Assembly: GCA_033283165.1 (NCBI GenBank)
Contig: JAWMQL010000003.1
Location: 620,001 to 684,000 of the forward strand
Source: JAWMQL01 sp033283165
GTDB taxonomy: Bacteria > Pseudomonadota > Gammaproteobacteria > Pseudomonadales > Halieaceae
Direction: 5' to 3'
DNA: 64,000 nt
Numbering within the stretch: position 1 is the first letter of the stretch; the number at the start of each line of letters is the position of its first letter. The notes under the pieces were generated by a model. It did no database searches. It had not been told where the DNA came from and saw only the letters and a list, made by a program, of their open reading frames with translations. Positions 9,313 to 17,370 of the stretch are shown in pieces. Made by a program: the position numbers and the translations under genes.

Positions 9313-11008
9313 ACTCACCACCCGTGTCACTGGCCACCAGCGTATCACTTAACTGCCTCGGCCGGTCCAGCAGCAGGTCGGTCCGGGCAGACAGCAGTTT
9401 ATTGCAGGCGGCCGCGGGATGGACCTCGGCCAGCGTGATACCCGGCGCCAGGCCCTGTTCGGTGACGATGGGATCGTTGATGCGGCCGTCGAATACGCGC
9501 TCGCGCCACTCGCTCATCAGGGTAAAGTCCCGTTCCAGGCTGGCGACCAGGCCCGCCCGGTCGCCCAGCGGACGGGAACTGGCGATCACACAGAGGCGGT
9601 TTTCAGCCGCCCGGCTGCGCAATCCATAGTCAGCTTCCCAGTCCTCCTGCAGGGCGCAGGGGGCTATCAGCGCATGCACCCCGGCCAATGCAGCGGCCTT
9701 GACCCACTCGGGGTGGCAGGCGTCGTCACCCGGCAGCAGGGCTACCCGCCCCCAGGGGAGGTCGGCGGTCTCCAGCCCCTGCCCCAGGGCGGACCAGGCA
9801 TAACGACTGGCGCCGTGGATGACAGGCTGCCGCAACACCACGCCCTGCGTTCCTACCAGCACTGCCGTCAGGGCCGTCGCATCGCCCAGAGGCAGCACCA
9901 GCGACGTGGCCAACAGCAGTTCAGGCCGGTCGCAGCAGGCTGACTGCATGACCTCCAGGGCGCGCAGGCCGAGGGCGCTTTGCTGCGGCCCCTTAACGAT
10001 ACCCGGCATTTCGGGCAACACCGCCAGCCGACAGCTTTGTGGCAAAGCCGCCACCACTTCCGGCAAATCCGCCAGGACCTGCTGCGCCGTTTCCCCGGTC
10101 TGCAGCAGCGCGACATCAACGGCATCGGCCGCTGCGCCGATATAATCTTCCGCGGTATCCTCAACCAGCGCGCCGTACAACAGGGGCCGGCGCGTGGCGA
10201 ACAGGTCGGTCCCGTCCGGCCGCCGCTTGTCGTCACTGTCAGCCAGGTCGATATCCGCCCAGATCACCGCCTCGCCCTGCCGCGGACCCCGGGCCAGCAC
10301 TTTTCCCCGGGGCGACACAATCTGGCTCTCACCGGCGCCGTACAGGAATTGCCGCGGAATATGGGTCTCGGCACTGACCGCGTCCAGCAGCGCCTCCGGT
10401 ATAAGAGGCCCGACCTTGTTGGCGGCGGCCAGGAACACCCGGTTTTCCGGCGCCCGGGCCGGAACGTGCAGGCTGGCCTCGTCGACAGCGAAAGAATTCA
10501 GGGAGTCGCAAAACAATTGCGCGCCGCGCAGCGCCAGGCCCCGGGGGGTCTCGCAGGTCACCCCGTCGCGGCAGGGAAACATGGCCAGGCGGCCGAGGGG
10601 GGTTGTTACCACCTCGGAGTGACGGTCCGCGCGCCGGAACCAGACATTTTCGTGACCCATCAGGGTCTGTTTGTCCGCCACGGACAGGCAGACCCCGTCC
10701 GGCCCGTACAGCAGCGAACTGATGGTCAGGTAAGTGGCCCGGCGCAGGCTGACATTAATCACCACACAGGCCCCGTGGCGAGCGGCCCGCCCGGCCACCG
10801 CTTGCAGGAACTCCCCCTCCAGGGGAAGCGATACGTTACGGGCGTGGTCCGCGTCGTCGTACCAGGAAATATGGTTACAGAATTCCGGCAGCACCATGAT
10901 ATCCGGTCGGCACTCCCCGGCGGCCTGGTCGATCATTCGCAGGCAGGTCGCCAGGTTGGCGTCAACGTCGGTGCCGCTGGCAAACTGCAGGCAGGCTACT
11001 CGGGTCAT
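9305..11008 (-). CDS. Tandem carbon-nitrogen hydrolase (nitrilase superfamily), second domain degenerate
   Basis: A 567-residue protein formed by two nitrilase-fold halves. The first half (about 1-285) keeps the Glu-Lys-Cys triad: E42 in VLPEF, K113 in VADKQT and C146 in FPCRDG. The second half (about 296-560) again shows VLPEM (E333) but lacks the other residues: the lysine position reads LRQPVIH and the cysteine position reads LLPGDDACHPE, with Gly where Cys is expected. One active and one non-catalytic domain are therefore inferred. Substrate unknown (amide, nitrile or carbamoyl compound). The ATG at 11008 is preferred over longer readings that extend into the divergent promoter. It heads a leftward five-gene operon. 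Confidence 0.8.
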   Translation of the reverse strand: MTRVACLQFASGTDVDANLATCLRMIDQAAGECRPDIMVLPEFCNHISWYDDADHARNVSLPLEGEFLQAVAGRAARHGACVVINVSLRRATYLTISSLLYGPDGVCLSVADKQTLMGHENVWFRRADRHSEVVTTPLGRLAMFPCRDGVTCETPRGLALRGAQLFCDSLNSFAVDEASLHVPARAPENRVFLAAANKVGPLIPEALLDAVSAETHIPRQFLYGAGESQIVSPRGKVLARGPRQGEAVIWADIDLADSDDKRRPDGTDLFATRRPLLYGALVEDTAEDYIGAAADAVDVALLQTGETAQQVLADLPEVVAALPQSCRLAVLPEMPGIVKGPQQSALGLRALEVMQSACCDRPELLLATSLVLPLGDATALTAVLVGTQGVVLRQPVIHGASRYAWSALGQGLETADLPWGRVALLPGDDACHPEWVKAAALAGVHALIAPCALQEDWEADYGLRSRAAENRLCVIASSRPLGDRAGLVASLERDFTLMSEWRERVFDGRINDPIVTEQGLAPGITLAEVHPAAACNKLLSARTDLLLDRPRQLSDTLVASDTGGEYV

Positions 11009-11039
11009 AGAACTCCGGTGATTGTCGCTCAAACAACAT

Positions 11040-11061
11040 AATGTTATGCTTTTATAACATT
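11040..11061. promoter_or_regulatory. Inverted repeat in divergent promoter, candidate operator
   Basis: Perfect 8-bp inverted repeat, AATGTTAT (11040-11047) and ATAACATT (11054-11061), separated by 6 nt. It lies in the 75-bp AT-rich gap between two divergently transcribed operons starting at 11008 (left) and 11084 (right). No T-run follows, so it is more likely a regulator binding site serving both operons than a terminator. No regulator gene is adjacent, so the binding protein is unknown. Confidence 0.5.
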
Positions 11062-11083
11062 TGGGGCAAATAAGCATAAACGC

Positions 11084-11962
11084 ATGAATATTTTCATTCT
11101 CGGCCTGGGCCACGTGGGCAAGGCCCTGGCAGTGCGGTTGCGCGGCGCAGGCCACTCGGTCATGGGCAGCACAACCACCGAATCCAAGGTGGCTGAACTG
11201 AGCAGCTACGCCGATCAGGTGGCCGTGTTGCGGGGCTCGGATACCGAGCGACTGGTGGAAGCCGCCGACGGCTGTGACGTGCTGGTGGTCACGGTGGCAC
11301 CGGACGTCCGGAATACCCGCACCGTGGAAGAACGCCACCGACACTATCACGAGGTCCTGGTCGAGAGTTGCCGCAGCGCCGCGACGGCCTGTCCGCGGGT
11401 CATTTTCCTGTCCTCGTTCTCAGTTTACGGCGACGGGGGCCCCGGCGATGAACCGGTCACCGAGGAAACCGCGACCGGCAATACGGAAGAGCCCTCCTCC
11501 CGCTACTACCAGGAGGCGGAGCAGCAGGTACTGGCCCATGAAGCGGGCTGCGTGCTGCGCTTTCCCGACATGTACGGTGCACCGGACGACATGAGCTTCC
11601 CCGAACGGGTCGCCTTGTGTCACCAGTACTTTGGTGGCAAGGCCATATTCAGCGCGGACGCGCCACTGTACGCCATCCACTTCGAGGACGTGGTGGACGC
11701 CGTGGTCCACACCATCGAGCATGAGCTGTGTGGCATTTACAACGTTTGTGACAACGATAACCTGCCACCCAGCAACCGCCGGGTGTTCGACGCCATCTGC
11801 GAGGAATTCGACATGGCGCCGCTGGAGTTCCTGGACCAGATCAAGGCACCACTGAAGAAAATTTCCGCCGCGAAAATCTATGGCACCGGCTACCGGGTCC
11901 GCCACCCGGACCCGAACGCCGGCATTGTCGCCAGGGTCGAATCGCGGGAGCGCACCGATTGA
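11084..11962 (+). CDS. NAD(P)-binding epimerase/dehydratase-like protein
   Basis: A 292-residue Rossmann-fold protein of the extended/atypical SDR group. It opens with the dinucleotide-binding motif FILGLGHVGKALAVRL (GxGxxG, residues 4-19). LSSFSVYGD around residues 107-115 resembles the Ser/Tyr region of nucleotide-sugar epimerases, although the downstream YYQEAE replaces a clean YxxxK. It is the first gene of the rightward operon with a NYC1/NOL-like SDR, an RCCR-like protein and an MFS transporter. Its stop overlaps the next ATG in TGATG. Reaction unknown. Confidence 0.78.
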   Translation: MNIFILGLGHVGKALAVRLRGAGHSVMGSTTTESKVAELSSYADQVAVLRGSDTERLVEAADGCDVLVVTVAPDVRNTRTVEERHRHYHEVLVESCRSAATACPRVIFLSSFSVYGDGGPGDEPVTEETATGNTEEPSSRYYQEAEQQVLAHEAGCVLRFPDMYGAPDDMSFPERVALCHQYFGGKAIFSADAPLYAIHFEDVVDAVVHTIEHELCGIYNVCDNDNLPPSNRRVFDAICEEFDMAPLEFLDQIKAPLKKISAAKIYGTGYRVRHPDPNAGIVARVESRERTD

Positions 11963-12756
11963 TGCGAATCGTCATTACCGGCAGCACCCAGGGCATAGGT
12001 AAGGGCCTGGCGCGAGAGTTCCTGCAGCGCGGCCACCGGGTGCTGATCAGCAGCCGCAACCCGGAGCGGGTCGCGGCAACCCGAGAGGCTTTATCAGCCC
12101 TCCCCGGAACGGTGGCTGGGCAGACCTGTGACGTGGCGGTGGCTGGAGAGGTTCAGGCGCTGTGGGACCGCGCACTTGAAACTTTCGGTGGCGTCGACAT
12201 CTGGGTCAACAATGCCGGCCTGGCACGCACCGTCTGGCCCATCCTCGACGTACCGCAACCGGAACTGGAAACCATGGTCACGGGGAACATGCTCGGCACC
12301 ATCAACGGTTGCCGGGTCGCAGCTCGGGGCATGCTGGCCCAGGGTGGCGGCAAGATTTTCAATATGCTGGGGGGCGGCAGCGACGGCGAGTACTTCCCCG
12401 GCATGGGCATATACGGCACAACCAAGCGCGGCCTCAATTACTTTACCGATGCCCTGGTCAGGGAACTGCGGGACAGCCCCCTGGTCATCGCCAAGATCCG
12501 CCCGGGCATGATCATCACCGAGGCCGTGATCCGGGAGATCGAGGCCGACCGGGACAACTTCGAGCGGTCGCGAAATCGTATGAACACCCTGGTGGATACA
12601 GTGGCGACAGTGGCGCCCTACCTGGTGGACGAGATGCTCGCCTGCGAGCAGAGCGGCCGCAAGATACGCTGGCTGAGCCCCGCAAAAATCACCGGGCGCA
12701 TGCTGAAAAGCCTGTTCACCAGGCGCCCGGACCAGTTTGAACCTTTCGGCCTGTAG
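11962..12756 (+). CDS. SDR resembling chlorophyll b reductase (NYC1/NOL-like)
   Basis: A 264-residue SDR: cofactor motif TGSTQGIGKGLAREF (6-20), IWVNNAG (80-86), and catalytic Y151/K155 in YGTTK. Several segments look like plant and algal NYC1/NOL chlorophyll b reductase rather than generic SDRs: VITGSTxGxGKxLAREF at the start, CDV then IWVNNAG, the unusual KIFNMLGGGS where most SDRs have INVSS, VYGSTK-like IYGTTKRGL, RPGMIITE, and the tail SGRKIRWLSPAKI with a final basic motif. This comparison is from memory. In plants the enzyme reduces the C7 formyl of chlorophyll b with NADPH. The start overlaps the upstream stop, and an RCCR-like gene follows 30 nt later. Confidence 0.72.
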   Translation: MRIVITGSTQGIGKGLAREFLQRGHRVLISSRNPERVAATREALSALPGTVAGQTCDVAVAGEVQALWDRALETFGGVDIWVNNAGLARTVWPILDVPQPELETMVTGNMLGTINGCRVAARGMLAQGGGKIFNMLGGGSDGEYFPGMGIYGTTKRGLNYFTDALVRELRDSPLVIAKIRPGMIITEAVIREIEADRDNFERSRNRMNTLVDTVATVAPYLVDEMLACEQSGRKIRWLSPAKITGRMLKSLFTRRPDQFEPFGL

Positions 12757-12786
12757 GCCGGCCAACCCCCACCTGGAAACTTGAAG

Positions 12787-13599
12787 ATGAGCACTGATAC
12801 CAAGACCATAGACCAGTTCCTGGCAGAAAACCCCGATGTCGATGTCAGCCACGCCTGGGAGCGCTGCTGGGGCATCCTGACTGACGTCAAGGAACGCATT
12901 GCGGCCCGGTTTCCCGGCCTCGAACAGGAACCGAATACTGTTGACCGCAACTACTACACCTCACCCAATGGCGAGTTCGAGGGCTCCTTCCAGGCCTGGA
13001 GCGGCCCGGGTTGCGACTGGCTGGTCAGTTCCTGGCTGGGCAACCGCCAGGCCTCCATTCTCGACATGAACGCCACGGCGTTCCTGTCCCAGGAGACCGA
13101 CGTACCCCACTTCGTCATGGTGTTCGGCACGATCCCGAAGCTGTTTTTCTATTTCGATTTCACGCCGCGCCGCAACCTGATGGTGGACACGGATTACCTT
13201 GACCGCTACTACGGCACCATCAACGAGGAGTACCTGGCACTGCGCGGTCACCCCGACTTCCAGTGGTCGGTCAGCCACGGCACCTACATGCGCGCCCTGG
13301 TCAACCCTTCCACCCAGAGCCTGACCGCGGATCTCAACGACGCCAATATCGATCTGCTGGGTGACTACGCCTACCGCATGCTGGACCACTGGCTTGGCTG
13401 GCTGGACCAGGCGACGCCGGTAGCGGAGAGCGAACGCGCCGCGCTGCAGTCCCTGGATTACACCGTGCGGGAACTGGGCTACGCCCGCGACCCGATGAAC
13501 AAGCTGGCCGAGCAGGTGTTCGGCGCCGACCAGGTACAGGCCATGCTCGAATTGCGCATGGGTAAGGAGCAGATGCGGCGCACCCGCCCGGCCGGCTGA
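12787..13599 (+). CDS. Red chlorophyll catabolite reductase (RCCR)-like protein
   Basis: A 270-residue soluble protein. The central region is like RCCR, the ferredoxin-dependent bilin reductase family enzyme of plant chlorophyll breakdown. Matching features are a SSWLGNR segment, DVPHFVMVFGTIPKLFFYFDF followed by PRRNLMVDTDYLDRYY, then YMRALVNPSTQSL, and a C-terminal LAEQVFGADQ. The plant protein has the same order (APNFVVEL, LDLPHRKDLVLNPDYLKEYY, RSAFSPT, FPRMFG), as I recall it. ATG at 12787 is preferred to TTG at 12781, with GGAA 9 nt upstream. Known bacterial relatives are uncharacterised. It may reduce a linear tetrapyrrole, but another planar substrate is possible. Confidence 0.65.
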   Translation: MSTDTKTIDQFLAENPDVDVSHAWERCWGILTDVKERIAARFPGLEQEPNTVDRNYYTSPNGEFEGSFQAWSGPGCDWLVSSWLGNRQASILDMNATAFLSQETDVPHFVMVFGTIPKLFFYFDFTPRRNLMVDTDYLDRYYGTINEEYLALRGHPDFQWSVSHGTYMRALVNPSTQSLTADLNDANIDLLGDYAYRMLDHWLGWLDQATPVAESERAALQSLDYTVRELGYARDPMNKLAEQVFGADQVQAMLELRMGKEQMRRTRPAG

Positions 13600-13601
13600 G
13601 C

Positions 13602-14864
13602 ATGACCCGGTTTCTCGGTATCGACCTGTCCGAGGGCATCCGTCGCCATCATCTGCTGGCCTACTTCTGCGCCGCGTTCATTTCCTCGTCGTACGCGGGT
13701 GCACTGGCCATCCTGCAGCCGGGCTTGCTGCATGAAATGGGCATCGACCGGGGCAGCCAGGCCACCCTCACCGGCAATCTCAGCGCCATGCAGGAGGTTA
13801 TTCTGATCCTCGCCATGGGACTGGTGGGGATTCTCGCGGATCGCTACGGGCGCAAGCCGGTATACGTCTTCGGCCTGTTGATGACTTCCATAGGCTTCAC
13901 CCTGTATCCCTTTGCCGGCAGTATTTCGCAACTGGTGCTGTTCCGGGTCGTCATCGCTCTCGGCAGTGCCGCCATGATCGGCATGATGGTAACCGTGATC
14001 GCCGATTACTCCCGGAACAGCACCCGCGGCAAGGCCAACGGCCTGCAGGGTCTGATAGCCACACTGGGGGCCTTTATACCGCCACTGTTGGCCGGCCTGC
14101 CAAAAGTCTTCGTCGACCAGGGACTGACGGAACTGGAAGCCCAGCGGATGACCTTTGCCGTGGCCGGCAGCATGGGCGTGTTCGGCGCCCTGGTGGCGGC
14201 GATCGGGCTGGCTCCCCACGCTCGCCAGAGCGCGGACCTGGCCCGGGAGTCGGTGCTGGTCATGCTGCGTCATGGTGCACGCGCCTCCCGCGACCCGGGT
14301 ATCGCCCTGTCCTATGGCGCGGCCTTCATTTCGCGCGGGGATCTGGCGGTAACGGGGGCCTTCATGAGCCTGTGGCTGGTGCAATTCGGCACGGCCTCCC
14401 TTGGGATGCAGCCCAGTCAGGCCATGTTCGAACTGGCCATGCCGCGGGTGCTGGTGGTGGTGTCCGGCGCGCTGGCCGGGTCGCTGCTGATGGGATTTGT
14501 CAGCGACAGGATCAGCCGGGTTCGGGCGGTGTCGCTGGCCTCGGGACTGGCCGCACTGGTCTACGGCGCCATGTTCCTGGTCACCGATCCCACCGCGGAC
14601 TGGGTCTTCTTCCTGCTTGGCGTCATGGGGGTGGCGGAAATCTCAGCCTTCGTCTCCAGCCAGGCGCTGGTGGGTGAACGGGCCCTGGCGGCGCGGCGCG
14701 GGGCGATTATCGGGTTGTTCGGCGTCGCGGGCGCCGTGGGCATCCTGATCGGGACGTCCGGCGGTGGCTGGCTGTTCGCCCATTACGGTCCGTCGACGCC
14801 TTTCGTCCTGTTCGGCGTCCTGAACGCCGTGGTCTTCCTCTGGTCCCTGCGGGTACCCGGCTGA
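13602..14864 (+). CDS. Major facilitator superfamily transporter
   Basis: A 420-residue protein with about 12 hydrophobic segments. The MFS signature between helices 2 and 3 is GILADRYGRKPVYVFG (near residues 73-88), and the matching loop of the second half is MGFVSDRISRVRAV. It has the 12-helix size of sugar/organic-anion/drug transporters. The start is 3 nt after the stop of the RCCR-like gene, so it belongs to the same operon and could import the substrate or export the product of the pathway. Direction and substrate are not visible from sequence. It converges with the GFA-type gene at 14872, with only 7 bp between the stops. Confidence 0.85.
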   Translation: MTRFLGIDLSEGIRRHHLLAYFCAAFISSSYAGALAILQPGLLHEMGIDRGSQATLTGNLSAMQEVILILAMGLVGILADRYGRKPVYVFGLLMTSIGFTLYPFAGSISQLVLFRVVIALGSAAMIGMMVTVIADYSRNSTRGKANGLQGLIATLGAFIPPLLAGLPKVFVDQGLTELEAQRMTFAVAGSMGVFGALVAAIGLAPHARQSADLARESVLVMLRHGARASRDPGIALSYGAAFISRGDLAVTGAFMSLWLVQFGTASLGMQPSQAMFELAMPRVLVVVSGALAGSLLMGFVSDRISRVRAVSLASGLAALVYGAMFLVTDPTADWVFFLLGVMGVAEISAFVSSQALVGERALAARRGAIIGLFGVAGAVGILIGTSGGGWLFAHYGPSTPFVLFGVLNAVVFLWSLRVPG

Positions 14865-14871
14865 ACCTGCT

Positions 14872-15273
14872 TCAGGGCGTAAACCCCTCCGGCAGGCGCT
14901 CACAGCGCTCATCGAGGATTTCCCAGGGCGCTTTGGAATCGACGTGTATGTGACGCGACAGGGGGATGCCGGGATCGCCATCCAGCAGACCCGCGGGAAC
15001 CCAGTAAAACCCGGCTGCCGGTACATGCTGCGGTACCACCGAGCCGCAGGTGGCGCAGAAGCGGGAGGTAAACTCGGCACCCGGCAGCCGGAACTCGCGT
15101 ATTTCGTCTTGACCCCGCAGCCAGCTGAAGGCCTCCTCCGGCGCCAGCGCCGCAGCACAGGAGGCGCCACCGGTCAGCTTGCGACAGCGTGAACAGTGGC
15201 ACTTGTAGATGTCCGAACTGAACCCGGCGACTTCAAAAGCCACGGCGCCACAGAGGCAGGAACCGCTGATCAC
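14872..15273 (-). CDS. GFA-type zinc-binding protein (glutathione-dependent formaldehyde-activating family)
   Basis: A 133-residue member of the GFA/CENP-V family. Zinc-binding cysteines are visible as CLCG near the N-terminus, CHCSRCRK about 20 residues later and CATCG in the second half. The family includes an S-(hydroxymethyl)glutathione synthase of disputed activity, and most members are uncharacterised. The GTG at 15273 is preferred: GGAGG lies just upstream and it forms a GTGA overlap with the stop of the sulfotransferase gene, whereas longer readings run far into that gene. Confidence 0.82.
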   Translation of the reverse strand: MISGSCLCGAVAFEVAGFSSDIYKCHCSRCRKLTGGASCAAALAPEEAFSWLRGQDEIREFRLPGAEFTSRFCATCGSVVPQHVPAAGFYWVPAGLLDGDPGIPLSRHIHVDSKAPWEILDERCERLPEGFTP

Positions 15274-16451
15274 GACCTGCCCTCCCCGATAATAAAACGG
15301 CGCCGGTACTGCGCAAATTGCTCCCTGAGACCGGCCTCGGTAAATCCGTACTGCTCCAGTGTGTAATCGTGGGGCGGCCGCAGCTCGCGCCGGTTGAATT
15401 CCTGCCACTGGTTCATCTCTGACTCTGCCTCCGGGGTAAGCTCCATGCCCAGGAAATCGTAGATCTTACGGATCTCCACCAGGGGCTGGCTGACGGTATC
15501 TTTGAACCACAGGTCCAGGAACCGGTCCGCCGGCATCTGCTCGCGTACCGCCATGGTCTTGCGCATGCCATTGGCGAACTTTCGCGCCCATTGCTCGCCG
15601 GCCACCACCGGGTCGGCGCTATCCGAGTATATAACCCAGACCCCGAAGATAAGACTGGTCAGTGATGGAATGGTCTCCACCGGATCACGGTGACTCTGTA
15701 CCACCTTCGCATCGGGAAACACCTTGAATACCAGGTCCATGTAGTGCAGGTGGTGTGGCGCCTTCAGGGCCCAGCGCTGACCCTGCTGACCGGTTTTCTT
15801 TTTCTGCCACTGCAGGAACTGCAGTAGCAGCTTCAGGTACTCGTAGCCCGGTGTGTGGTCCTGAGCCTCCACCCAGGCATCGAAGGCCGGTATATGCGCA
15901 AAGGCCTGGGTGTTGAAACTGTAGAAGGACTGCTCCAGCAGCATGATGTCCTCGTCGGGACCCAGGGCGTCCATGGGGTGGATCGACAACAACTCCGGGT
16001 TGGCATCCACCATGGCCTGCATTTCCGCTTTGGCCTCAGGAATACGGCGATCACCGGCACGGGTAAAATCCCAGTCGAGGGCGGGACAGGGAAACCGCAC
16101 CTCGTACCACAGGGGCGCGAACATACGGGGATCGGCCGCTATGGTGCGGTGCAACATGGTGGTTCCGGTGCGGGGCAGCCCCGCAATGACCAGTGGTTCC
16201 CTGATTTCCTCCTCACGGATCTCGGGAAACCGTTTCAGGTAATCCTGCACGCGCAGTCGGGTGGACAGGATGTCGACCAGCCGCTGGCACAATACTGCCC
16301 GACCCACCTCGTTGAGATCGGCCTCGTGTTCGAGCGACCAGGCCATTCTTTCCAGTGGCTCGCGGTAACTGTCGTCACCGAAATCCACCAGGCCATCCAC
16401 CGCGCGGGCCGCCTGTACCAGCTCATCGGGGTCCAGCGTCATCTCTTTCAT
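15270..16451 (-). CDS. Sulfotransferase family protein (Sulfotransfer_3 type), second copy
   Basis: A 393-residue probable PAPS-dependent sulfotransferase. The 5'-phosphosulfate loop is AGLPRTGTT (90-98), and the 3'-phosphate region is QSHRDPVETIPS. The N-terminal DELVQAARA helix and FGDDSYREPLERM segment mirror the copy at 5833-6996, so the two are paralogues though clearly diverged. It overlaps the upstream small membrane-protein gene in an ATGA and the downstream GFA gene in a GTGA, so all three should be translated from one message. Acceptor unknown. Confidence 0.86.
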   Translation of the reverse strand: MKEMTLDPDELVQAARAVDGLVDFGDDSYREPLERMAWSLEHEADLNEVGRAVLCQRLVDILSTRLRVQDYLKRFPEIREEEIREPLVIAGLPRTGTTMLHRTIAADPRMFAPLWYEVRFPCPALDWDFTRAGDRRIPEAKAEMQAMVDANPELLSIHPMDALGPDEDIMLLEQSFYSFNTQAFAHIPAFDAWVEAQDHTPGYEYLKLLLQFLQWQKKKTGQQGQRWALKAPHHLHYMDLVFKVFPDAKVVQSHRDPVETIPSLTSLIFGVWVIYSDSADPVVAGEQWARKFANGMRKTMAVREQMPADRFLDLWFKDTVSQPLVEIRKIYDFLGMELTPEAESEMNQWQEFNRRELRPPHDYTLEQYGFTEAGLREQFAQYRRRFIIGEGRS

Positions 16452-16627
16452 TGCCAGTAATACCTCACCATGGCAATCACCAGGGAAATTGCCACCAGGG
16501 GAATAATCCAGCGGCTCAAGCGAGCCTGTTTTTCCGGATCCATCGGCGACCCGAAACGTTCCAGCACCAGTACCATCACGGCGACTCCGCCGAAAATCAG
16601 CAACAGCAGTAAAAACAGATTACTCAC
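16448..16627 (-). CDS. Small two-helix membrane protein (59 residues)
   Basis: A short ORF with two hydrophobic segments, LFLLLLLIFGGVAVMVLVL (about 4-22) and IIPLVAISLVIAMVRYYW (about 41-58), joined by a charged loop (ERFGSPMDPEKQARLSR). No family recognised. The GTG at 16627 overlaps the stop of trmH, and the TGA overlaps the ATG of the sulfotransferase in ATGA. The double overlap argues that it is a real, translated gene. It could be a membrane anchor or a small subunit; nothing more can be said. Confidence 0.6.
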   Translation of the reverse strand: MSNLFLLLLLIFGGVAVMVLVLERFGSPMDPEKQARLSRWIIPLVAISLVIAMVRYYWQ

Positions 16628-17351
16628 TCGCGACCCCCTCTTCCCCGCACTCTGACCCAATCCGTTGCGCCGTTCCCGCCCTTACCCTGGCATACCACCG
16701 GGCAGGCTCGGCTATTTCTCCCTCCTCGTCCAGTGCCGGGTAGGCCAGGCCACGCTCATCGCAGAATGCCCGGACCGCGGGATGCCCCCACTGGAAAAAC
16801 AGCCGCCGGCAGGTGTCGGGATCAATGCGAACCTGATCGTATAGCCCCGCCGCCTGCCGCTGGCGCTGGGCTTCCGCGAGAATGATTCCGGCAGCAACCG
16901 AGACATTGAGTGAGGCCACCATCCCGACCATGGGAATACATACCTCGGCATCTGCCAGCTTGCTGCCCTCCTCGCTGATCCCGCGCTTTTCCGCCCCCAG
17001 CAACAGCGCCGTGGGTAAGGTGTAATCAATCTCCCGGTAATCCACGGCCCGGGGCGACAGGTTCGCCGCCACGACCTGGAACCCCGCCTGCCGCAGGGGC
17101 GCCAGCGCCGGGCCCAGCGCGGTGTGTCGCAGTACTTCCAGCCACTGGTGAGAGCCCGTGGCGGTACCCCGGTAGGCGCGGTAATCCTCCTCCCCCAGCA
17201 CCGCGTGGACCCGCATGACGCCGACCGCATCACAGTTGCGCAGAATGGCGGACAGGTTGCGCTGTTTGTGCACGAAATCGGTCACCACCGTCAGGTCGGG
17301 CTGGCGCTGGGACAGTACCCGGCGCAGCCGTGCGATGCGCTCCGGCGTCAT
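16620..17351 (-). CDS. trmH: tRNA (guanosine(18)-2'-O)-methyltransferase
   Basis: SpoU/TrmH-class methyltransferase that 2'-O-methylates G18 in the D-loop of tRNAs using S-adenosylmethionine. The 243 residues fit the family (E. coli about 229). SPOUT motifs are clear: motif 1 with the catalytic Arg in HKQRNLSAILRNCDAVGV (28-45), motif 2 LLLGAEKRGI, and motif 3 IPMVGMVASLNVSVAAGIIL, which form the trefoil knot. The C-terminal extension ending in WYARVRAG is TrmH-like. It sits inside an accessory operon between a SnoaL-like gene (19 nt upstream) and a small membrane protein. Confidence 0.93.
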   Translation of the reverse strand: MTPERIARLRRVLSQRQPDLTVVTDFVHKQRNLSAILRNCDAVGVMRVHAVLGEEDYRAYRGTATGSHQWLEVLRHTALGPALAPLRQAGFQVVAANLSPRAVDYREIDYTLPTALLLGAEKRGISEEGSKLADAEVCIPMVGMVASLNVSVAAGIILAEAQRQRQAAGLYDQVRIDPDTCRRLFFQWGHPAVRAFCDERGLAYPALDEEGEIAEPARWYARVRAGTAQRIGSECGEEGVASE

Positions 17352-17370
17352 CCGTTACGGGACCCGGATC

